This document shows positions 6,258 through 10,265 of a stretch of DNA of 10,265 nt, one piece after another. Below the pieces are notes generated by a model. It saw nothing but the letters and a program-made list of their open reading frames with translations, was not told the origin of the DNA and ran no database searches. The translations under genes and the position numbers were made by a program. The DNA lies in contig JAQUZK010000031.1 in NCBI GenBank assembly GCA_028691335.1, forward strand, positions 1-10,265. Reading direction: 5' to 3'. How positions within the stretch are numbered: position 1 is the stretch's first letter; every line of letters begins with the position of its first letter. Source of the stretch: Candidatus Izemoplasmatales bacterium. Lineage in GTDB: Bacteria; Bacillota_I; Bacilli_A; Izemoplasmatales; Hujiaoplasmataceae.

Positions 6258-6281
6258 ACTATTAGATATGGAGTTGATAGA

Positions 6282-7982
6282 GTGATTAATAAAATTAAGA
6301 ATCGTTTAAGAGAAGAACTCGAAAAGAGTTTTAAAGAAAAATATAATCAAGAAATAAATATCGTTGTTGAAGAACCTAAATCAAGTAGTTTAGGAGATAT
6401 TTCGATTCCGGTTTTTTCTGTAGTAAAAGTATTGCGAAAAGGACTTGATTCAGTCGTAGAGGAAGTAACGACTTTTATAGAAAACACTAGTGTTAGATCG
6501 CTGTTTAAAGAGATTAACCGTGTTGGTGGTTTTATTAACATTACTTTAGATAGAATAGCTTTTTCAAAAATGGTTATTGAAGAAAATGTTGATGTCTTAT
6601 CAAAGAAGTATAGTTATGGCAACAATAAAACAGTGGTAATTGATTATTCATCACCTAATATTGCTAAACCATTTTCAGTAGGGCATTTACGTTCAACAAT
6701 TATTGGCCATGCTTTAGGAAATATTCTAGATAAGTTAGGGTATAAAGTTGTAAGAATCAATCACTTAGGTGATTTTGGTACACAATTCGGAAAAATCATC
6801 TATGCTTACTTAAATTTTGGTAATAAAGATTTAGTTGACAAGAATCCAATAGAAGAGTTAGTTAAGTTATATGTTGAATTTCATGAGATGGCTAAAGATA
6901 AGCCGGAAATGGAAGATAAAGCAAGAGAAATATTTAAAGAGTTAGAACAAGGAAACTTAGAGTATAAAGAACTATGGGAACATTTTCGCGAAGTATCGTT
7001 AGCCGAGTATATGAAGGTTTATGATATGTTAAAAGTTCAGTTTGATTCATATAATGGAGAGGCTTTCTATAATGATAAAATGCAAGCTGTTGTGGATGAG
7101 TTAAAAAGCAAGAATCTTTTGGTAAAAGATGAAGGCGCGATGATTGTTGACTTAGGAGAATCTATGCCTCCGGCATTGATTCAAAAAAGTGATGGATCTA
7201 CTCTTTATATTACTAGAGATTTAGCAGCTTTGTTTTATCGTAAGAATAACTATGATTTTGAAGAGGCTTTATACGTTGTTGGTAATGAACAAAAACTGCA
7301 TTTTGAACAGTTAAAAGCAGTTATTAGAAAAATGGGATATGACTACGCCGATTCAATCCATCATATTAACTTTGGATTAGTACTGCAAGATGGGAAAAAG
7401 ATGTCTACGAGAAAAGGTAAAATAGTTAAGCTTGAAGATGTTCTTAGAGAAGCTATTGCTTTATCTTTAGATTATATAAATGAGAAAAATCCTGATTTAG
7501 ATAATAAAGAAGAAATAGCTGAAAAAATTGGAGTATCAGCTGTGATATTTAATGATTTAAAGAATTATCGTACAAATGAAATAGAGTTTAATTTGAATGA
7601 TATGGTTAATTTTGTTGGTCAAACTGGACCATATTTGCAATATACTTCAGTTAGGATTACTTCGGTTTTAGAAGAAAATGATTTTGTTTATGATAAACTT
7701 GATTATAATTTATATGCGCTAGATCATAGCTTTGAATTAATCAAAGCGATTGCGCAGTATGAAGAGATTTTGTTAAAGGCTAAAGAAGAATATTCGCCAT
7801 CAGTGATTGCGAAGTATCTTTTAGGGTTAGCCAGTTATTTTAATAGTTTCTATGCTAAGGAAAAAATTGTCGTTGAAGATGATATCGAAAGAAATACAAA
7901 ACTTTGTTTAATTTCGATAATTAGAAACATCCTTAATGAAGGCATGGAACTTCTGGGTATGCAAGTTATTAAAAAAATGTAG
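6282..7982 (+). CDS. argS: Arginyl-tRNA synthetase
   Basis: Charges tRNA-Arg with arginine using ATP; cytoplasmic, essential, class I. 566 residues, close to the usual bacterial length of about 556. An N-terminal tRNA D-loop-recognition domain (about 1-110) is followed by the Rossmann catalytic domain. The HIGH-type motif is in SPNIAKPFSVGHLRS (His135), with the PFSxGH form found in Bacillus ArgRS, where the first His is replaced. Further along are DLAALFYR and VVGNEQKLHFEQL, and then the KMSK-type loop KKMSTRKGK (372-380). The C-terminal DALR anticodon-binding helical domain ends in the typical ..LLGMQVIKKM. It starts at GTG 6282, eight bases after GGAG (6270-6273). It follows the ABC-F gene by 45 bases and precedes the exporter genes by 40. 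No T-box or other leader riboswitch fits in the short upstream gap. Confidence 0.97.
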   Translation: MINKIKNRLREELEKSFKEKYNQEINIVVEEPKSSSLGDISIPVFSVVKVLRKGLDSVVEEVTTFIENTSVRSLFKEINRVGGFINITLDRIAFSKMVIEENVDVLSKKYSYGNNKTVVIDYSSPNIAKPFSVGHLRSTIIGHALGNILDKLGYKVVRINHLGDFGTQFGKIIYAYLNFGNKDLVDKNPIEELVKLYVEFHEMAKDKPEMEDKAREIFKELEQGNLEYKELWEHFREVSLAEYMKVYDMLKVQFDSYNGEAFYNDKMQAVVDELKSKNLLVKDEGAMIVDLGESMPPALIQKSDGSTLYITRDLAALFYRKNNYDFEEALYVVGNEQKLHFEQLKAVIRKMGYDYADSIHHINFGLVLQDGKKMSTRKGKIVKLEDVLREAIALSLDYINEKNPDLDNKEEIAEKIGVSAVIFNDLKNYRTNEIEFNLNDMVNFVGQTGPYLQYTSVRITSVLEENDFVYDKLDYNLYALDHSFELIKAIAQYEEILLKAKEEYSPSVIAKYLLGLASYFNSFYAKEKIVVEDDIERNTKLCLISIIRNILNEGMELLGMQVIKKM

Positions 7983-7991
7983 AAATAATAT

Positions 7992-8014
7992 CTTGCATGG
8001 ATATTGCAAGGAGG
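7992..8014 (+). promoter_or_regulatory. Hairpin overlapping the Shine-Dalgarno of the first exporter gene
   Basis: CTTGCA (7992-7997), a 7-base loop and TGCAAG (8005-8010) form a perfect 6-bp stem, with a possible T-G pair outside it. The second arm contains the first three bases of AAGGAGG (8008-8014), the ribosome site eight bases before the TTG start at 8023. Folding would partly mask that site. The stem is short and may be accidental. Confidence 0.4.
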
Positions 8015-8022
8015 AAAATACT

Positions 8023-9876
8023 TTGGAAGCAATAAAAAAAGTTGAAAAACCAAAGCGTCATATTTTTAAACATTTAGGGTTGATGTTTAAATGGATGGGA
8101 TCTAATTCATTGTTATTAATTCCCGCTTTGGTTTCATTATTTATAGTATCATATTTAAGAACATTAACCCCGTTATTTGGACAGCACATCATCGATGTTA
8201 TTCTAAAGATGAGTGATGATGGTTCTAAACTACCTCCGTTTTTTGCGGATATGTTGGTTGATCAAGGTGGGCTTAGTCCTTTATTGTTAGCTGCGATTTT
8301 AATCGTGGTATTAGCTTTAATAAGAGCGGTGTTTATTTTTGTGCAAAGAGCTATATCAGGGATATTCGCAGAAAAAACAGCGTATAATTTAAGAAATAAC
8401 TTATATTTAAAATTAAGAGATGCAGATTACTATTTTCATTCACATTCTGAGACTGGTGATATTATTCAAAGATGTACTACAGATGTAGAAATGTATAAAA
8501 GATTTATTTCTGAACAAAGCATTGAAGTTGCTAGATTAGTTCTTTTAGTAGGTTTATCAATCTACCAAATGTCAAGACTAAATGTCACAATCATGTGGGT
8601 GTCTTTGATAATAGCGCCAATTCTTTTAACTAGCGCGGCTTTCTATTTTAGCAAAGTAGAAAAAATGTTTAATGAAATAGAAAAGAATGAAGCATCTATG
8701 ACAACTCATGTTCAAGAAAACGTAAGTGGCGCAAGAGTAGTAAAAGCTTTCGCTAACGAAGCATATGAAGTTAAGAAATTCAGAGGATTAAATCGTAAGT
8801 TTACTGATTCTGATTATGGATTAGTTAAAAAAATGGCTATATTTTGGAGCTCAACTGATTTCATATCATTTATTCAATTTTTCATAATCGCTTTAATTGG
8901 TATCATATTTGCTTCACGTGGAGATATCTCTGTGGGCGTTTATACAGCGTTTTTAGCATATGCTGGTAATATTATATGGCCAATGCGACAATTAGGTAGA
9001 TTAGTTGGTGATTTTTCAAAAACTATTGTATCTGTTTCAAGATTAAATCATATTATCTCTAATCCAGGTGAATATGTGGATGAAGAAGATAAAGATACTC
9101 CAGAAATTAAAGGCAGTGTAGAGTTTAAGAATGTTTCATTTAAGTTTCGAGATTCAAAAGAAGACCAAATCATTGATATTAACTTTAAAGCTAAACAAGG
9201 TCAAACTATAGCTATTATTGGTAAGACAGGATCTGGTAAGAGTACTTTAATGAACCTTTTAATCCGACTTCTTGATTATCAAAAAGGACAGATTTTAGTT
9301 GATGGTATTGAGATTACAGAAATCGAAAAACATCATCTTAGAAAAAACATCGGGGTTATTCTTCAAGAACCTTTCTTGTTCTCTAAATCTGTTCAAGACA
9401 ATATAAAAATTTCTGACACTAACACCGATTTAAATAGAGTCTCGAATGTTGCGAAAATAGCACAAGTACACAATGATATTATGAACTTTGAAAAAGGTTA
9501 TGATACCTTAGTTGGTGAAAGAGGAGTTACTTTATCTGGAGGACAAAAGCAACGTGTAGCTATTGCTAGAATGTTATTAAAGCCAAAGCCGATTTTAGTT
9601 TTTGATGATAGTTTGTCGGCTGTAGATACAGAAACGGATATTCAAATCCGTAGGGCTTTAAATCAAGAATGGAAAGAATCTACTGTGTTTATCATTACTC
9701 ATAGAATTACTACAGCTTCTGAAGCGGATCAAATATTGGTTATAGAAGATGGAAGAATTAAAGAAAGCGGTAAACATGAGGATTTAATTAAAATTAATGG
9801 TCTTTATAAAAATATATGGGAAATTCAATCTCAGATTAATTTCCAATTAGAAGAGGATGGTGAAGATAATGAGTGA
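8023..9876 (+). CDS. ABC exporter half-transporter, BmrC/YheI-like (degenerate-site subunit)
   Basis: 617 residues: a six-helix exporter membrane domain (about 28-350; clear hydrophobic stretches near 28-50, 88-110, 170-210 and 285-305) fused to one ATPase domain. ATPase motifs are Walker A GKTGSGKST (400-408), Q-loop Gln448, LSGGQ (504-508), Walker B ILVFDD (524-529), SLSAVD D-loop and His560. The catalytic Glu after Walker B is Asp529, as in BmrC/YheI-type subunits whose composite ATP site is degenerate; the partner should supply the active site. Expected to pump drugs or lipids out of the cell as a heterodimer with the next gene product; the substrate is unknown. I chose TTG 8023 because a perfect AAGGAGG lies eight bases upstream; in-frame starts further up (e.g. 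7936) overlap argS and lack such a site. Confidence 0.92.
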   Translation: MEAIKKVEKPKRHIFKHLGLMFKWMGSNSLLLIPALVSLFIVSYLRTLTPLFGQHIIDVILKMSDDGSKLPPFFADMLVDQGGLSPLLLAAILIVVLALIRAVFIFVQRAISGIFAEKTAYNLRNNLYLKLRDADYYFHSHSETGDIIQRCTTDVEMYKRFISEQSIEVARLVLLVGLSIYQMSRLNVTIMWVSLIIAPILLTSAAFYFSKVEKMFNEIEKNEASMTTHVQENVSGARVVKAFANEAYEVKKFRGLNRKFTDSDYGLVKKMAIFWSSTDFISFIQFFIIALIGIIFASRGDISVGVYTAFLAYAGNIIWPMRQLGRLVGDFSKTIVSVSRLNHIISNPGEYVDEEDKDTPEIKGSVEFKNVSFKFRDSKEDQIIDINFKAKQGQTIAIIGKTGSGKSTLMNLLIRLLDYQKGQILVDGIEITEIEKHHLRKNIGVILQEPFLFSKSVQDNIKISDTNTDLNRVSNVAKIAQVHNDIMNFEKGYDTLVGERGVTLSGGQKQRVAIARMLLKPKPILVFDDSLSAVDTETDIQIRRALNQEWKESTVFIITHRITTASEADQILVIEDGRIKESGKHEDLIKINGLYKNIWEIQSQINFQLEEDGEDNE

Positions 9877-10265
9877 TTACTTACAAGATGAAGAGAACTT
9901 CACGTCCCAGAAATTTGATTGGTCAACATGGAAAAAAATATTAGTGTTCATGAAACCTTTGAAAAAACATGTTATATTTGGTATATTAGCGATTACTATT
10001 TTAGCAGTTACTGATATCGTCTATCCTTATATTTCTGCTTTTGCAATTGATGATATTATTAAACCAAATGTTGAAAATGGTACTGCTGATTTTTCTAAAC
10101 TACCTGTGTTGATTGGGTTTTTTGTAGGTTTTATGATTATTCAGGCAGCTATGGTATATTTGTTTATTCTTTTTGCTGGTAAAATCCAAACCGAATTGGC
10201 ATTTAATATTAGAGAAAAAGCTTTTAATCATTTACAAGAGTTACCTTTTTCTTATTATGATAGAA
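9869..10265 (+). CDS. ABC exporter half-transporter, BmrD/YheH-like, N-terminal part (runs off the window)
   Basis: The ATG at 9869 lies inside the stop region of the preceding gene (ATGAGTGA, 8-base overlap), so the two are translationally coupled. The visible 132 residues begin with a polar, acidic stretch (MSDYLQDEEN...) and then WSTWKKILVFMKPLKK, the elbow helix typical of exporters. The first membrane helix spans about 34-56, the second about 82-104, and a coupling-helix segment follows (KIQTELAFNIREKAFNHLQ, then LPFSYYDR), as in the ABC transporter type 1 membrane domain. The acidic N-terminal extension and pairing with a degenerate-site subunit fit BmrD/YheH, which would carry the canonical catalytic Glu. 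The ATPase domain lies beyond the window, so that cannot be checked here. The upstream GAGG (9854-9857) is rather far (11 bases), consistent with coupling. Confidence 0.9.
   Translation, partial: MSDYLQDEENFTSQKFDWSTWKKILVFMKPLKKHVIFGILAITILAVTDIVYPYISAFAIDDIIKPNVENGTADFSKLPVLIGFFVGFMIIQAAMVYLFILFAGKIQTELAFNIREKAFNHLQELPFSYYDR

Noticed and set aside
6347..6541. Minus-strand open frame inside argS
   Set aside because: Fully antisense to the ArgRS N-terminal domain, with no independent evidence.
7936..8022. Longer N-terminus for the first exporter half (ATG at 7936)
   Set aside because: It would overlap argS by 47 bases, lacks a good ribosome site, and adds a cysteine-rich peptide unlike exporter N-termini; the TTG at 8023 has a perfect AAGGAGG.
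7850..8053. Minus-strand open frame spanning the argS/exporter junction
   Set aside because: Covers the argS C-terminus and the well-formed exporter ribosome site; no promoter or Shine-Dalgarno on that strand.

Overview
This is an AT-rich chromosomal segment from a low-GC Firmicutes/Tenericutes-type bacterium. Shine-Dalgarno sequences are strong (AGGAGG and AAGGAGG), Trp is encoded by TGG, and TGA serves as a true stop (end of the first ABC exporter gene), so the standard code is used. AT-richness, standard code and a Bacillus-type glutamine synthetase fit a lineage near Haloplasma/Izemoplasma or Erysipelotrichia. That placement is inference; no marker gene here fixes it.

Layout. Positions 1-282 hold no confident gene: perhaps the tail of a plus-strand gene at the left edge, and an 11-bp inverted repeat suited to ending glnA transcription. 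On the minus strand come glnA (283-1623), a PAP2-family membrane protein (1738-2481) and a NUDIX hydrolase (2506-2985). The last two form a NUDIX->PAP2 operon that ends in a 13-bp-stem terminator, and the glnA promoter is embedded in that terminator. A divergent intergenic region (about 2989-3178) carries a good extended -10 promoter for a plus-strand pair: a stand-alone E2-type acyltransferase-fold protein whose usual catalytic His is Glu, and a 76-residue two-helix membrane protein. Next on the plus strand are an ABC-F ATPase of the YdiF/Uup type behind its own promoter and a 5' leader hairpin, arginyl-tRNA synthetase (argS), and the two halves of a heterodimeric ABC exporter of the BmrC/BmrD (YheI/YheH) type. 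The second half is cut by the window edge.

How the genes work together. glnA is nitrogen assimilation. The ABC-F protein and argS both serve translation and are close enough to share transcripts. The exporter halves overlap by 8 bases (an ATG inside ..ATGAGTGA) and are surely made together; the first half has Asp at the Walker B catalytic Glu position, as expected for the degenerate member of a heterodimer. The NUDIX/PAP2 pair handles phosphorylated substrates, but nothing in the sequence names them.

Most of the window is ordinary housekeeping sequence. I see no CRISPR array, defence island, phage, insertion sequence, tRNA or rRNA. The best candidates for something undescribed are the His-less E2-like protein with its small membrane partner, the fused terminator/promoter upstream of glnA, and two RNA hairpins abutting ribosome-binding sites.
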